A DNA stretch of 64,000 nucleotides. It comes from Halorientalis litorea (GTDB lineage Archaea > Halobacteriota > Halobacteria > Halobacteriales > Haloarculaceae). The notes under the pieces were generated by a model, which saw only the letters and a program-made list of their open reading frames with translations, did no database searches and was not told the DNA's origin. Positions 8,962-18,320 of the stretch are shown here, in pieces. Positions within the stretch are counted from its first letter, which is position 1. Each line of letters starts with the position of its first letter. Position numbers and translations under genes: made by a program. Location of the stretch: positions 1,984,001-2,048,000 of the forward strand of contig NZ_CP095482.1 of assembly GCF_023028225.1 (NCBI RefSeq), written 5' to 3'.

Positions 8962-9351
8962 CATCCCACGCCGGCGGACGAATCCGCCGTCTGCCACCGG
9001 TTGCTCGCTTCTGCAACGGGCTGCCTTTCTGATTGTTGTCGGCGCGCCACCCGCTGCAGCATCTCCTCGGTCGGCTGTCTCCGCTGGGCACCCGCCCGAC
9101 CGCTGACGGGTTTCGCTTGCTGCAGTGCTCGGCCACTTGAACGCTGGTCGGCACCGTGTAGCCACGCAGGACTGCCGATAGCGGTCAGGACGCTCCAACG
9201 GCGCGCCCAGTCCGTGACGTGGTCTCCTCACCCTCGGGAACCCGCTCTACCACGGATTCTATATAGCGATATACGATTCACAACTCGCGCACCCGACGGT
9301 GCAATACAACAAAAAATGCCAGTACGTCTGCCGGCCGACTGAAACAGTGGG
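8962..9351. other. 390-bp gap without a recognisable gene
   Basis: Open frames here look like chance products of GC-rich DNA. The only signals I see are near the right end: an AT-rich stretch around 9258-9275 containing a TATATA-like element and a six-A run at 9311-9316 that would be a T tract for transcripts leaving the Rio2 gene. Confidence 0.5.
9311..9316 (-). terminator. T6 tract after the Rio2 gene
   Basis: Six consecutive T on the minus strand, about 36-41 nt downstream of the Rio2 stop codon; oligo-T runs end archaeal transcripts. No strong hairpin is needed or seen. Confidence 0.4.
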
Positions 9352-10257
9352 TCAGGCGTCGGGTGCGACGCTCTCGAACGTGCCGTCGACGATGGCTGTC
9401 GCCACGTCGTCGGTATCGAACTCGGGGACCTGATTCGGGTACTTCCGTTGGAAGTAGCTCACGAGGTTCTCTACGTCTCGGGCGAGGAACTCGTCGGCGT
9501 TCTCGTGGTCGGTCGGTACCGCCTGTGGCCAGTCGAAGACGGTCACGCCCTCGCGCGTGACGAAGACGTTGTACTCGCTCATGTCGGCGTGGACGTACCC
9601 CGCCTCGTAGGCGGTTCGGAGTTCCGCGAGAATCAAATCGAGTATCGGCACGACCTGCTCGGGTTCGAGTTTCGTCCGCCCGAGCTCCGTCCCCTCGACG
9701 CGCTCCATGACGATGGCGTGGCGATTCTGGTCGACCGGTCGGGGCACGCTCACGTCGGGGTACAGCGATTCGAGGGCGTCGTACTCCCGTTCGGCGGCCT
9801 TCCGGGCGGTGTACTGCCACGACACGTGGTCGCGGTCGGCGGTGTAGTCCCGCTCTTTCATGACTTCCCGGAAGTTGGTGTAGCCCTCGCGGTGGTACTT
9901 CAGCGCGAAGGGCTTGTACGAGCGTACCTCGTACACGTCGCTCTCCTTGCCAACCCCCAACGGCGCGCCGAACTCCTCGATGGTCTCACGCTCGATGAGG
10001 CTGTGGAGTGCGAGCGCGTCGTAGCCCTCGAAGGTAAGCTTGAACCCCTGGTACTGGATGGTCTTTCGCTCTATCAGACCGCGGTCCTCACAGCGGTCCA
10101 GCCGGTAGTCCACGTCCTCGGCGGTGAGCCGGGAGAACTCCGGAAGCTTCCCCTTCGAGACCCACTCCGAGAACCGCATCCCTTGCTCGACGCCCGAGAG
10201 CAGATGGAAGTCCTCAGGTTCGAGGTCAACCATCAGCGGGGCGATGTTCTGGACCAT
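9352..10257 (-). CDS. rio2: Atypical serine kinase Rio2
   Basis: 301-residue RIO2-family protein kinase/ATPase that acts in the cytoplasm in final maturation of the small ribosomal subunit. The N-terminal winged-helix domain (about 1-90) is typical of Rio2 and absent from Rio1. The kinase domain has a glycine-loop GVGKESDVYEV near residue 100, the ATP-binding Lys in FALKYH, the catalytic loop VHADMSEYNVFV with its Asp and Asn, and the metal-binding DWPQAV. Length is normal. Nothing in the neighbourhood suggests a special role. Confidence 0.95.
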   Translation of the reverse strand: MVQNIAPLMVDLEPEDFHLLSGVEQGMRFSEWVSKGKLPEFSRLTAEDVDYRLDRCEDRGLIERKTIQYQGFKLTFEGYDALALHSLIERETIEEFGAPLGVGKESDVYEVRSYKPFALKYHREGYTNFREVMKERDYTADRDHVSWQYTARKAAEREYDALESLYPDVSVPRPVDQNRHAIVMERVEGTELGRTKLEPEQVVPILDLILAELRTAYEAGYVHADMSEYNVFVTREGVTVFDWPQAVPTDHENADEFLARDVENLVSYFQRKYPNQVPEFDTDDVATAIVDGTFESVAPDA

Positions 10258-10395
10258 TACCGCTCCGTAGCCGCCGGGCGGATAAAAGCCCGACGTGTCC
10301 GCAGTCCGGCAGCAGTAAATGGTATGACGCGATATAGAAATCGCGATGGCCCGCCGGACGCAATCGCTTTCCCCCCGGGGTTGCTACGCGGAGAC

Positions 10396-11217
10396 ATGAC
10401 CAACCTCGCCGCCGAGGAGTGGCGGCTCGTCCGCGAGGAGTCGTGGTCCGGGCCGATGAACATGGCACTCGACGAAATCGCGGCCGAGACGGCCGCCGCG
10501 GGCGGCCCCCGGACCGTCCGCGTGTACCGCTGGGAGCCGAGTACGCTCTCGCTGGGGTACCACCAAGACCCCGCGACCATCGACTGGGCGTACTGTGACC
10601 GCGAGGGGGTTACTGTCACGCGCCGACAGACCGGCGGCGGCGCGATTTATCACGACAACCGGGGCGACATCTCCTACTCCGTTACCGCGCCGGCGGCAGC
10701 GGTGCCGGGCGACCTGATGGAGACGTACCGCCTGTTCTGTGAGCCGCTTCTCGACGCGCTCGACGGGATGGGCGTCGAAGCGGGGTACGCCCAAGATGAA
10801 AAGCCTGCAGTCCACCAACCGGCCTGTTACCTGCGGAAGCGGCACCCGGCACACGACGTGGTAGCCGACGACGGCCGGAAACTGAGCGGGAACGCCCAGT
10901 ACCGCCAACGCGACGCGGTCATCCAGCACGGGTCGCTCACGCACACGTCCCGGCCCGAACGCCACCTCGCCGTCTTCGCCACCGAGGACGTGACGCCCGC
11001 CGAGTTCGAGGCACGCGTTACGTCCGTTCACGAGCAGTCCGGATGTGGCCGCGAGCGGGCGGTCTCGGAACTGACCGACGCGCTCGCGGCGTGGTGCGAT
11101 GCCGTCGAGGGCGACTGGACTGCCGACGAACTCTCCCGGGCACGCGAGCGCGCGGAGAAGAAGTACGGTGCCGACGAGTGGGTCCGGGACCGGACGGACC
11201 CCACGTCACTCAACTGA
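10396..11217 (+). CDS. lplA: Lipoate-protein ligase A family protein
   Basis: 273-residue member of the biotin/lipoate A/B ligase family (LplA-like), which joins lipoate or octanoate to lipoyl domains of 2-oxoacid dehydrogenases or the glycine cleavage H protein. Seen: [12 protein letters not shown] near residue 75, the lipoate-binding signature, and KLSGNAQ with the catalytic Lys region near 155. I chose ATG 10396 because it gives the usual N-terminus; the frame upstream is a shadow of the Rio2 gene. It converges with and overlaps the peroxiredoxin gene by 8 bp. The family also includes octanoyltransferases, so the exact substrate is uncertain. Confidence 0.88.
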   Translation: MTNLAAEEWRLVREESWSGPMNMALDEIAAETAAAGGPRTVRVYRWEPSTLSLGYHQDPATIDWAYCDREGVTVTRRQTGGGAIYHDNRGDISYSVTAPAAAVPGDLMETYRLFCEPLLDALDGMGVEAGYAQDEKPAVHQPACYLRKRHPAHDVVADDGRKLSGNAQYRQRDAVIQHGSLTHTSRPERHLAVFATEDVTPAEFEARVTSVHEQSGCGRERAVSELTDALAAWCDAVEGDWTADELSRARERAEKKYGADEWVRDRTDPTSLN

Positions 11218-11743
11218 AGCCGAACGTCTCCTGCTGGTCGTCCAGTTCGGCCCGAACCGCCTCGTGTATCTCGCCGACCGGCGGCGTGTCCCGGCTGGGG
11301 TCGAGCCAGTGGTCGCTGACCCACTTGTACCGAACAGTCCGGTCCTCGTCGACGAGGAAGGTCGACCGGCGTGCGCGGGCCGAGAACTTGAACGCGCGGT
11401 AGCGGACGCCGAACGCCTCGGCGATGGCGAGGTCCGGGTCGGTGTAGAGGGGAAACCCCAAATCGAGGTAGTCGATGAACCGCCGGTGGAGGCTGGCCCC
11501 GGACTTGCTGACGCCGACCACCTGCACGTCGCCGGAGCTGGTGAACCACTCGAAGTCCCTGAACTCACACCACTCGTTCACGCAGTCCGGGCTGAAGTCC
11601 GCGGTGTAGAAGTTGAGCAGGACGGGCCCGTCCGTGAGGAGGTCCGAGAGGGGGACCTGCTCGCTGTTACCGGTGGGGAATACGAGTTCACCGTCGAAGT
11701 CGGGGACAGTGTCGCCGACGGCGAGTCCGGCCGATTCGGTCAT
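11210..11743 (-). CDS. Peroxiredoxin-like thioredoxin-fold protein
   Basis: 177-residue AhpC/TSA-superfamily protein. It begins [14 protein letters not shown], followed by [20 protein letters not shown], which places a Cys where the peroxidatic Cys normally lies (the motif is PDC rather than PVCT, so activity is less certain), with a second Cys five residues on. [19 protein letters not shown] and [18 protein letters not shown] are standard peroxiredoxin segments. ATG 11743 was chosen as the family-like start. Likely reduces peroxides or acts as a bacterioferritin-comigratory-type protein in the cytoplasm. Confidence 0.82.
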   Translation of the reverse strand: MTESAGLAVGDTVPDFDGELVFPTGNSEQVPLSDLLTDGPVLLNFYTADFSPDCVNEWCEFRDFEWFTSSGDVQVVGVSKSGASLHRRFIDYLDLGFPLYTDPDLAIAEAFGVRYRAFKFSARARRSTFLVDEDRTVRYKWVSDHWLDPSRDTPPVGEIHEAVRAELDDQQETFGFS

Positions 11744-11839
11744 GGACCGACAACGACCTACAGGTCTAAGTCCCTTTGCACGGTATCGGAACCCGTCTCG
11801 CATCGAAGCGGCTTTGACTCCGTCGTCCCTGCTGTCGGT

Positions 11840-12673
11840 ATGCTCAGAGTCGGTGCGCACACCTCCATCGCCGGCGGCGTCCACAACGCCGTCACGGAGC
11901 AACTCGATTACGAGGGGAACTGCGGACAGATATTCTCCCACTCCCCGCAAGTCTGGCAGGACCCGAACATCGACCCCGAGAACGCCACGCAGTTCCGCGA
12001 GCAGTCGGCCGACAACGACATCGGGCCGTGGGTCATCCACTCCTCGTATCTGGTCAACCTCTGTACCCCGAAAGACGACCTCCGCGCGAAGTCCATCGAC
12101 AGCATGCAACGGGAGGTCGACGCCGCCGACCAGTTGGGTATCGAGTACGTCAACGTCCACCTCGGAGCCCACACCGGCGCGGGCGTCGAGGGCGGCCTAG
12201 ACAACGCCGCCAGCGCGCTGAACGAACTCGACGTTCCCGACGACGTGACTGTCCTCATCGAGAGCGACGCGGGGAGCGGGACGAAACTCGGCGGCCAGTT
12301 CGAGCACTTGGCGGCCGTCCAAGACCGGACGGACCTCGACATCGAGTTCTGTCTCGACACGGCCCACGCCTTCGCGGCGGGGTACGACATCTCGGGGCCG
12401 GACGGCGTCGCCGCGACCGTCACCGAGTTCGACGACGTGGTCGGTCTAGAGGACTTGGCCTGCATCCATCTCAACGACTCCAAACACGCGTGCGGGACGA
12501 ACAAAGACGAACACGCACACGTCGGCGAGGGCGAAATCGGCGAGGCCGGCATGCGGGCCCTCATCAACCACGAAGACCTGCGCGACGTGCCGTTCGTTCT
12601 GGAGACGCCCACCGAGAACGGCAAGAGTTTCGAGTGGAACGTCCAGCGCGTGCGGGAACTGCGCGAGAACTGA
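11840..12673 (+). CDS. nfo: Endonuclease IV (AP endonuclease)
   Basis: 277-residue deoxyribonuclease IV, which cuts DNA 5' to abasic sites in base excision repair using three Zn ions in a TIM barrel. Metal-binding and signature segments are visible: [10 protein letters not shown] at the start, [46 protein letters not shown], and [22 protein letters not shown] 11840 is the family start; the longer frame upstream overlaps the peroxiredoxin gene on the other strand. Confidence 0.95.
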   Translation: MLRVGAHTSIAGGVHNAVTEQLDYEGNCGQIFSHSPQVWQDPNIDPENATQFREQSADNDIGPWVIHSSYLVNLCTPKDDLRAKSIDSMQREVDAADQLGIEYVNVHLGAHTGAGVEGGLDNAASALNELDVPDDVTVLIESDAGSGTKLGGQFEHLAAVQDRTDLDIEFCLDTAHAFAAGYDISGPDGVAATVTEFDDVVGLEDLACIHLNDSKHACGTNKDEHAHVGEGEIGEAGMRALINHEDLRDVPFVLETPTENGKSFEWNVQRVRELREN

Positions 12674-12722
12674 CCGCTGCCCGAACCCGACCGCTTTTCA
12701 GCGCGTCCGGCCAAGAGCGGCC

Positions 12723-13508
12723 GTGCGCGAGTTCACTGCAGAGTACCTCCGAACCACGCGGGCCGGGATGTGGGACGACCGGGCCGCGCTCGCCGCCCTC
12801 GAACTCGACACCCGCGAGCGCGTCCTCGACGTGGGCTGTGGGTCGGGTGAGTTCACCCGCGTCCTCCGCGAGGAAGTGCCCGGGACCGTCGTGGGCATCG
12901 ACGCCGACGCGACCCTCTTATCCCACGTCGACCCACCCGTCGTCCGCGGGGACGCGCTTTCGCTCCCCGTTCCCGACGACACCTTCGACCTCGTGGTCTG
13001 TCAGGCACTGTTGGTCAACCTCCCCGACCCCGAGGCCGCGATTGCGGAGTTCGCTCGCGTCTCCACGGAGGCGGTCGCGGCAGTCGAACCCGACAACGCG
13101 GCTGTCTCGGTCACGTCGACGGCCGACGACGAGGCCCGCCTCGCCGCCCGTGCCCGGGCACTCTATCTCGACGGCATCGCGACCGACGTGACGCTCGGCC
13201 CCGACGCCGCCGACGCCTTCGAGGCGGCGGGGCTCTCGGAAGTGTCGACGCGACGGTACGACCACGAACGGCGAACCGACCCACCCTACTCGGAGCAGGA
13301 CGTCGAGGCTGCTCGGCGGAAGGCGACCGGCGAGGGTATCACGACGGACCGCGAGACGATGCTCGCCGGGGACGCCACGCCCGAGGATATCGCCGACCTC
13401 CGCCAGCAGTGGCGGGCGATGGGACGGACCGTCGTCGCACAGATGCAGGCCGAGGAGTACCACCGCCGGGAACTCGTCCCGTTCTACGTTACGGTCGGCC
13501 GCGTCTGA
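12723..13508 (+). CDS. Class I SAM-dependent methyltransferase
   Basis: 261-residue Rossmann methyltransferase starting at GTG 12723. Motif I VLDVGCGSGEFTR (about residue 37), acidic loop GIDAD, motif II DDTFDLVVCQALLVNLPDPE, and a C-terminal extension containing TDPPYSEQDVEAARRK. The substrate cannot be told from sequence. It lies 49 nt after the endonuclease IV gene but is probably independent. Confidence 0.85.
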   Translation: MREFTAEYLRTTRAGMWDDRAALAALELDTRERVLDVGCGSGEFTRVLREEVPGTVVGIDADATLLSHVDPPVVRGDALSLPVPDDTFDLVVCQALLVNLPDPEAAIAEFARVSTEAVAAVEPDNAAVSVTSTADDEARLAARARALYLDGIATDVTLGPDAADAFEAAGLSEVSTRRYDHERRTDPPYSEQDVEAARRKATGEGITTDRETMLAGDATPEDIADLRQQWRAMGRTVVAQMQAEEYHRRELVPFYVTVGRV

Positions 13509-13522
13509 GCCGCCTTCGTGTC

Positions 13523-13544
13523 GGCATACGTATGATTGTATGCC
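13523..13544. terminator. Hairpin between convergent genes
   Basis: GGCATAC (13523-13529) pairs with GTATGCC (13538-13544) around an 8-nt loop, just after the methyltransferase stop. A second inverted repeat GAAAAC-GTAT-GTTTTC is at 13592-13607. The AT-rich spacer lies between two convergent genes, so bidirectional transcription end is the simplest reading. Confidence 0.4.
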
Positions 13545-13648
13545 AAGCGGCTGACTGCTTACACATACGAAATATTATACAATTACAGTCAGAAAACGTA
13601 TGTTTTCGCGACCGTATTACGAGACTACCCTGCCCCAGTCTGGCGGTT

Positions 13649-14137
13649 TCAGATGCGGTGGGTCGTCACGAGGAAGTCCGCGAGGAACGCTTCGCCCCAC
13701 TCGCGTGCCCCTTCGACGCACATCCGCGCGTAGTAGGGAATCGGTCGCGGGTCGGTCAGCGTCCCCTCGCTGACGGCCAGCAGTCGCTCGGTGGGTCGCT
13801 CGACTGCCGCCCCGTCCCCATCGTCGTAGGTGGTCACGGCGGCGGCCGGAACGTCGGTGAGGTCGTAGCGGTACTCGCGAGCACGGTACCGCTCGAACTC
13901 GTCGTCGGGCACCTCGGGAACGAGCACCGCGTTCAGCCACGCCCCGGACTCGGGTTCGGCGTTCAGGATGGCTTTCTCGCCGTTCACTCCTTCCCGTCCC
14001 TTCGAGGGCTTGTTGAACGACCGCCGGTAGCCATCGACTCGTACCGGCACCGCATCGGCCACCGACTCGGCCGAGAGTGTCTCCGTGAGTTCGCCCTCGT
14101 TCAACAGACTCCCGTAGGTGAGAACGCCCCGAGTCAC
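13649..14137 (-). CDS. Gamma-glutamylcyclotransferase-fold protein
   Basis: 162-residue AIG2/GGCT-like protein. It begins VLTYGSLLNEGEL, the YGSL substrate-binding loop of the fold, and contains an acidic residue pattern in the middle (VPEVPDDEFERYRAREYRY). The GTG start at 14137 overlaps the stop of the upstream gene (GTGA), so the two are translationally coupled. Family members cyclise gamma-glutamyl amines or peptides, but substrate varies; haloarchaea use gamma-glutamylcysteine, so a role in thiol turnover is possible but not shown. Confidence 0.8.
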   Translation of the reverse strand: MTRGVLTYGSLLNEGELTETLSAESVADAVPVRVDGYRRSFNKPSKGREGVNGEKAILNAEPESGAWLNAVLVPEVPDDEFERYRAREYRYDLTDVPAAAVTTYDDGDGAAVERPTERLLAVSEGTLTDPRPIPYYARMCVEGAREWGEAFLADFLVTTHRI

Positions 14138-14787
14138 AGCACGTCCCCGCGGACGGTCCGGCCGTCCTGTGCCGTCCGGTGGTCCTCGACGGTGGCAGCC
14201 GCCGTCTCGGCCTCCTCGGGGTCCAACCCGAGCATCTCCAGCGCGCCCGACAGCGGCGGGAATGCGAACTCGCTCTCGCGGAGTTTCCGGAACGCCTCGT
14301 CGCTTCGCTGGCCCTCGACCCAGAGACAGACCCCGCGCGGGTCGAGGAGTTGTGTGTAGTCCTCGCGGGCGAGCGCGCCCTCCAGCCGCTGGGTCACGTT
14401 GTCCTCGAAGGACGCGTTGCACACTTCGAGGTGAATCGGCTCGTCGGGTTCGAGCAGATGTGCCGCCAGACACTGCTCGGGTGCGGCGTGGCCGTTGGCG
14501 TTCGCCCGGAGGTGCTCGGGGAACTGGTCGGCCCAGTCGGCGTCGACGGTCTTGCCGACGCCCTCGATACCGTGGGACTCCCGGAACGCTTCCTCCCGGT
14601 CGCCGTCCCGCCCGAACAGCATGTCCTTCGTGACGTACACGTCGAGTCGCTCCACCGGGTCGAGGCCGAGTGCCACGTCGCCGTACACCCACACTTCCCG
14701 AACCGGGACCGGCATCGGGTCCTGCTCGACGGTTTCGACGAGTCGCTCCACGCGGGCCACCGCGTCCGCGCGGTCCATGTCGGTCAT
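14134..14787 (-). CDS. Conserved haloarchaeal protein of unknown function
   Basis: 217-residue acidic cytoplasmic protein without signal peptide or membrane helices. It starts MTDMDRADAVARVERLVETV and contains VWVYGDVALGLDPVERLDVY, a strand-turn pattern reminiscent of nucleotidyltransferase-like folds, but I see no definite catalytic motif. Its stop overlaps the start of the cyclotransferase gene, so the pair forms an operon. ATG 14787 was chosen because the frame further upstream is not protein-like. Confidence 0.75.
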   Translation of the reverse strand: MTDMDRADAVARVERLVETVEQDPMPVPVREVWVYGDVALGLDPVERLDVYVTKDMLFGRDGDREEAFRESHGIEGVGKTVDADWADQFPEHLRANANGHAAPEQCLAAHLLEPDEPIHLEVCNASFEDNVTQRLEGALAREDYTQLLDPRGVCLWVEGQRSDEAFRKLRESEFAFPPLSGALEMLGLDPEEAETAAATVEDHRTAQDGRTVRGDVL

Positions 14788-14885
14788 CACTCCCAGTAGC
14801 CGGGCGCGCGGCAAAACGGTTTCCGCTCCGTGTCGGCCGCCGACACGGCCCACAGGTAATTACCTTCGACGGCTGAACGACTGGT

Positions 14886-15587
14886 ATGCGACTCGAACGC
14901 TACGGCGACGAGTCCGACCCGGACCTCGTGTTCGTCCTCGGGTGGGGAACCAAACCCGAGTTCGAGGGTGTCGCGTGGCTGGCGGACCGACTCCTCGACG
15001 CCGGCTACGCCCTCCACGTCTTCGAGATACCGACCGTCGTGACCGACTTCGACGCCGAGTGGCTGGCCCCCATCGCCGACCACGTCGCTGACCTCGGCGA
15101 GTACCGCCTGCTGACCCACTCGACGGGCGGCCTCATCGGCGAGTTCCTCACCGACCCCGCCCCCGTCACGAAAGTCCACCTCAGCCCGTGGTGGGGCTTT
15201 CACGACGACCTCGACAACCCCCTCGTCACTCTCGCCATGAAACTCCCCGTCTCCACGCCCCTCCTCCCGGCCGGCATCGAACGCGAGGAACTGGGCGATT
15301 TGGCCACCGAACGACAGGTCGAGGCCCTGCCGAGTCGGTCCGCCCCGACGTTCCTCCGGGAGGCCAAGCGCGGCCAGGACCGCCTCCCGCCGTTCGACGG
15401 TGGCGTCGTCTTCTACTCGCCCACCGACGGCGTCGTCAGTGCCCCCGCAATCGAAGCCCGCACACCCGAGGCCAACCGCGTCGCCTACGACGGCGGCCAC
15501 GAGTTCTTCTCCTCGTCGGCCCGCGAGGAGCACACCGACACTCTGCTCGCGGCTATCGACCGCGGTGTGGACGCCCTCGAAGAGTAA
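14886..15587 (+). CDS. Alpha/beta-hydrolase-fold protein
   Basis: 233-residue hydrolase. The core shows LVFVLGWGTKPEF (oxyanion-loop region), a nucleophile elbow LTHSTGGLIGEF with Ser in SxGG form (residue about 80), an acidic residue in SPTDGVVSA and a late His in GGHEFF, giving a plausible Ser-Asp-His triad. No signal peptide. Substrate unknown. It diverges from the preceding minus-strand pair. Confidence 0.82.
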   Translation: MRLERYGDESDPDLVFVLGWGTKPEFEGVAWLADRLLDAGYALHVFEIPTVVTDFDAEWLAPIADHVADLGEYRLLTHSTGGLIGEFLTDPAPVTKVHLSPWWGFHDDLDNPLVTLAMKLPVSTPLLPAGIEREELGDLATERQVEALPSRSAPTFLREAKRGQDRLPPFDGGVVFYSPTDGVVSAPAIEARTPEANRVAYDGGHEFFSSSAREEHTDTLLAAIDRGVDALEE

Positions 15588-15620
15588 CGGTCAACAGTAC
15601 GCGCCGACAAGTCCCCGGCA

Positions 15621-16613
15621 ATGGACTGTGACAAGTGCGGCGCGGACGCGGTGATGCACGCCGCCTACTCGGGTCTGCACCTGTGTGCCGACCACCTCTG
15701 TCGCTCCGTAGAGGAGCGGGCCCGCCACCGAATCCGCGAGGACGCGCTCCTCCCCGACGACGCCACACCCGAGGACCCGGAGACGTGGCTCGTCGGCCTC
15801 TCGGGCGGGAAAGACAGCGTGGTCCTCACACAGATTCTCCACGACACGTTCGCGCGGGACCCGCGCGTCGAACTCGTCGCGCTCACGATTCACGAGGGTA
15901 TCGAGGGGTACCGCGACGCATCGCTGGAAGCCTGTCTCGAACTCACCGACGAGTTGGACATCCGCCACGAAGTCGTCACCTACGCCGAGGAGTTCGACCT
16001 CGAAATGGACGACGTGGCCGAAGACGACCCGGAGAACATGGCTCCCTGTGCCTACTGTGGCGTGTTCCGCCGGTCGTTGCTCTCACAGTACGCAGACGAG
16101 TACGACGCCGACAAACTCCTGACCGGCCACAACCTAGACGACGAGGCCCAGACCGCGCTGATGAACTTCTTCGAGGGTGACATCGAGCAGATGGCCAAAC
16201 ACTTCGACGCCAGCCTCGGGGCCTTCGAGGGGGGTGGGGAGACGCCCGCCCGCGTCCGCACGGACGGTCCGTTCGTCCCCCGCGCGAAACCACTCCGGGA
16301 CGTTCCCGAGAAAGAAGTCGCCCTCTACGCACAACTGCAGGACCTCCCCGCACACATCACCGAGTGCCCCCACGCAAGCGAGGCGTACCGTGGCGAGATT
16401 CAGCAACTCCTCTTCGATATGGAGGAGAACCACCCCGGGACACGCCACTCGATACTGGCGGGCTACGAGGAACTCGCCGCGCTCGCCGCCCAGCGGTACC
16501 GCGGCGACGACGGGCCGTCGGTCGGCGAGTGTGACCGCTGTGGCGCGGCGACGACCCGTGACGTGTGCCGAGCCTGCGCGCTGGTCGAGGCTGTCCACGC
16601 CGCCGAAGGATAA
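15621..16613 (+). CDS. ncsA: tRNA 2-thiolation protein NcsA (Ncs6/CTU1 family)
   Basis: 330-residue PP-loop ATPase that thiolates the wobble uridine of certain tRNAs; in haloarchaea the ubiquitin-like SAMP2 supplies sulfur. Visible: N-terminal zinc pairs CDKCGADA and the later CADHLC region, PP-loop SGGKDSVV near residue 60, a Cys pair in CAYCGVFRR, the TGHNLDDEAQT motif, another Cys in ECPHAS, and a C-terminal zinc ribbon (CDRCG and CRAC). Full length for the family. Confidence 0.93.
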   Translation: MDCDKCGADAVMHAAYSGLHLCADHLCRSVEERARHRIREDALLPDDATPEDPETWLVGLSGGKDSVVLTQILHDTFARDPRVELVALTIHEGIEGYRDASLEACLELTDELDIRHEVVTYAEEFDLEMDDVAEDDPENMAPCAYCGVFRRSLLSQYADEYDADKLLTGHNLDDEAQTALMNFFEGDIEQMAKHFDASLGAFEGGGETPARVRTDGPFVPRAKPLRDVPEKEVALYAQLQDLPAHITECPHASEAYRGEIQQLLFDMEENHPGTRHSILAGYEELAALAAQRYRGDDGPSVGECDRCGAATTRDVCRACALVEAVHAAEG

Positions 16614-16677
16614 CCGACTGCTGGCGGGATGGTTGCTACTACCGGGGTAGCGTGTCGAAGAAAACGCCGGGGTCGCG

Positions 16678-17904
16678 TCAGTTTGTCCGGATGACGTCGA
16701 GCCCGTTTTTCGTCTCGGTCGTCTCGTCTTGGCCGCCGTCGCCCCACGCGTCGCCGCGACCCGAGGACTGGCCTGCCTCGTTCCCGACGTTCTCGCTCGC
16801 GTCGAACTCGGCGGGCTCGGAGATACCGTCGTTCTCCACGTCCTGACCCATCGCCTGCTTCGACCGGTCGGCCTGCTTCTGGGTCGTCGGACCCAGTACC
16901 TGGGCGGACTGGACGCCCGTCATGATGGCCATGACGCGCACCTTGCCCTTGTACTCCTCTTGGATGCGCGCGCCCCAGATGACGTTGGCGTTGGCCTCCA
17001 AGCGGTCGGTGATGTTGCTCGCGATGCCCTCGGCTTCGTCGAGGGTCAGGTCCGGGCCGCCGGTGATGTGGACGAGGCCGCCCGAGGCCCCGCGGTAGTC
17101 CACGTCCAACAGCGGGTGGTTCATCGCGTCCTTGACGACCTCTTCGGTCTTGTTCTTGTCTTGGGTCTCGCCGACGAGCATGACTGCCACGCCGCCCTTG
17201 TTCATGATTGCCGACATGTCGGCGTAGTCCAAGTTGATGAGGCTCGGCTGGGTGATGGTCTCGGAGATGCCCTTGACCGTCTCGGCGATGATTTGGTCCA
17301 TCACCGAGAACGCCTTGCCGATGGGCAGGTTCGGCACGTAGTCGAGTAGGCGGTTGTTGTCCAGCACGATGATGGAGTCGGCCTCGTTACGGAGCCGTTC
17401 GAGGCCTTCTTCGGCTTTCACCGTGCGGGCGCGCTCGACGTTGAACGGCGTCGAGACCATCCCGACGACGATAGCACCTTGGTCTTTGGCGATTTTCGAG
17501 ACGACGGGGGCCGCACCGGTCCCGGTACCGCCGCCCATCCCGGCGGTCACGAACACGAGGTCCGCCTCACCGAGGACTTCCTTGATAGTGCCCTGAGCCA
17601 TCTCGGTGGCGCGCTCGCCCATGTTGGGGTCGCCACCCGCACCGAGGCCGTTGGTGAGGCTCTTGCCGACCAGAATCTTCGTGTCGGCCTCTATCATCTC
17701 CAGGTGCTGACGGTCGGTGTTGATGGCGACGGTCTCGGCACCGTCGACGCCGATGTTGTACAGCCGGTTGACCGTGTTGTTCCCGGCACCGCCCGCACCG
17801 ACGATGACGATGCGCGGGTCGCCGAACCCGTCGGCGTCCATCTCGGCCTGCTGTTTCTTCTCCTGCTCGTCGTTCTCCAGTGCCGACTTCACGAGGTCCT
17901 GCAT
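16678..17904 (-). CDS. ftsZ2: Cell-division GTPase FtsZ2
   Basis: 408-residue tubulin-superfamily GTPase that forms the midcell division ring. GTP-binding segments: [13 protein letters not shown] near residue 40, the tubulin signature [14 protein letters not shown] near 125, NxDYADM-type T7 loop region around residue 230. A variable acidic linker ends in GLDVIRTN, a short conserved-looking C-terminal peptide. The assignment to FtsZ2 rests on the upstream cdrS gene 3 nt away, an arrangement known from Haloferax and Halobacterium. FtsZ2 acts in ring constriction in Haloferax. Confidence 0.95.
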   Translation of the reverse strand: MQDLVKSALENDEQEKKQQAEMDADGFGDPRIVIVGAGGAGNNTVNRLYNIGVDGAETVAINTDRQHLEMIEADTKILVGKSLTNGLGAGGDPNMGERATEMAQGTIKEVLGEADLVFVTAGMGGGTGTGAAPVVSKIAKDQGAIVVGMVSTPFNVERARTVKAEEGLERLRNEADSIIVLDNNRLLDYVPNLPIGKAFSVMDQIIAETVKGISETITQPSLINLDYADMSAIMNKGGVAVMLVGETQDKNKTEEVVKDAMNHPLLDVDYRGASGGLVHITGGPDLTLDEAEGIASNITDRLEANANVIWGARIQEEYKGKVRVMAIMTGVQSAQVLGPTTQKQADRSKQAMGQDVENDGISEPAEFDASENVGNEAGQSSGRGDAWGDGGQDETTETKNGLDVIRTN

Positions 17905-17907
17905 CGT

Positions 17908-18090
17908 CTACACCTGCGCCCAAGTGCGTTTGCGCTTCTGCGAGGACTCTTGGGTTCCCTCGTGCTCGTTGAGCATATCTCGAACGGCCGCGCGAATTGC
18001 TTCGCTCCGGTTCGGGTACTCTCCCGATTCGACCATTCGTTCGACCTCTTCTATCTGCTGTTTCGGAATCCGTAGTGTCACACGCTCCAT
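17908..18090 (-). CDS. cdrS: Ribbon-helix-helix regulator CdrS
   Basis: 60-residue RHH protein: [20 protein letters not shown] gives the DNA-binding strand and first helix, and [14 protein letters not shown] the second; a basic tail KRKRTW ends it. In Haloferax and Halobacterium, CdrS is co-transcribed with ftsZ2 and controls cell-division genes. The two genes here are separated by 3 nt. The 230-bp upstream region carries a promoter and a palindrome. Confidence 0.93.
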   Translation of the reverse strand: MERVTLRIPKQQIEEVERMVESGEYPNRSEAIRAAVRDMLNEHEGTQESSQKRKRTWAQV

Positions 18091-18200
18091 ATTGTTATTC
18101 CCCTTTGGGGTAAGACAGCCGGGGTGTGGTACCGCGCCCCATCGTTTTACACACCGAATACCACCATACTGCGGCGGGATGCAACGCGAATTCGCGGTGT

Positions 18201-18219
18201 GTAAGACGCGCCGTCTTAC
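18201..18219. promoter_or_regulatory. Perfect palindrome in the cdrS-ftsZ2 leader
   Basis: GTAAGAC (18201-18207), 5-nt spacer, GTCTTAC (18213-18219). It begins a few nt after the transcription start predicted from the TATA element at 18245-18252, a position suited to repression. GTAAGAC also occurs singly at 18110-18116 and 18265-18271. I infer an operator for CdrS and/or CdrL. Confidence 0.65.
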
Positions 18220-18244
18220 GCAGAGTTTACATCTGACCGGTGGA

Positions 18245-18252
18245 TTATAAAA
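18245..18252 (-). promoter_or_regulatory. TATA box of the cdrS-ftsZ2 operon
   Basis: Minus strand TTTTATAA preceded by GAAAG (BRE-like). The predicted start is near 18221, giving a leader of about 130 nt before cdrS, unusually long for a haloarchaeon and packed with repeated motifs. Confidence 0.6.
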
Positions 18253-18320
18253 CTTTCCCCGGGCGTAAGACAGTAGGTGCTTACGCGGGTAAACATGCGG
18301 TTAACGGCGTTTACGCCCGT

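Noticed and set aside
9001-9342. 113-codon open frame in the gap before Rio2
   Set aside because: Cys/Arg/Ser-rich translation typical of noncoding GC-rich DNA; no start signal.
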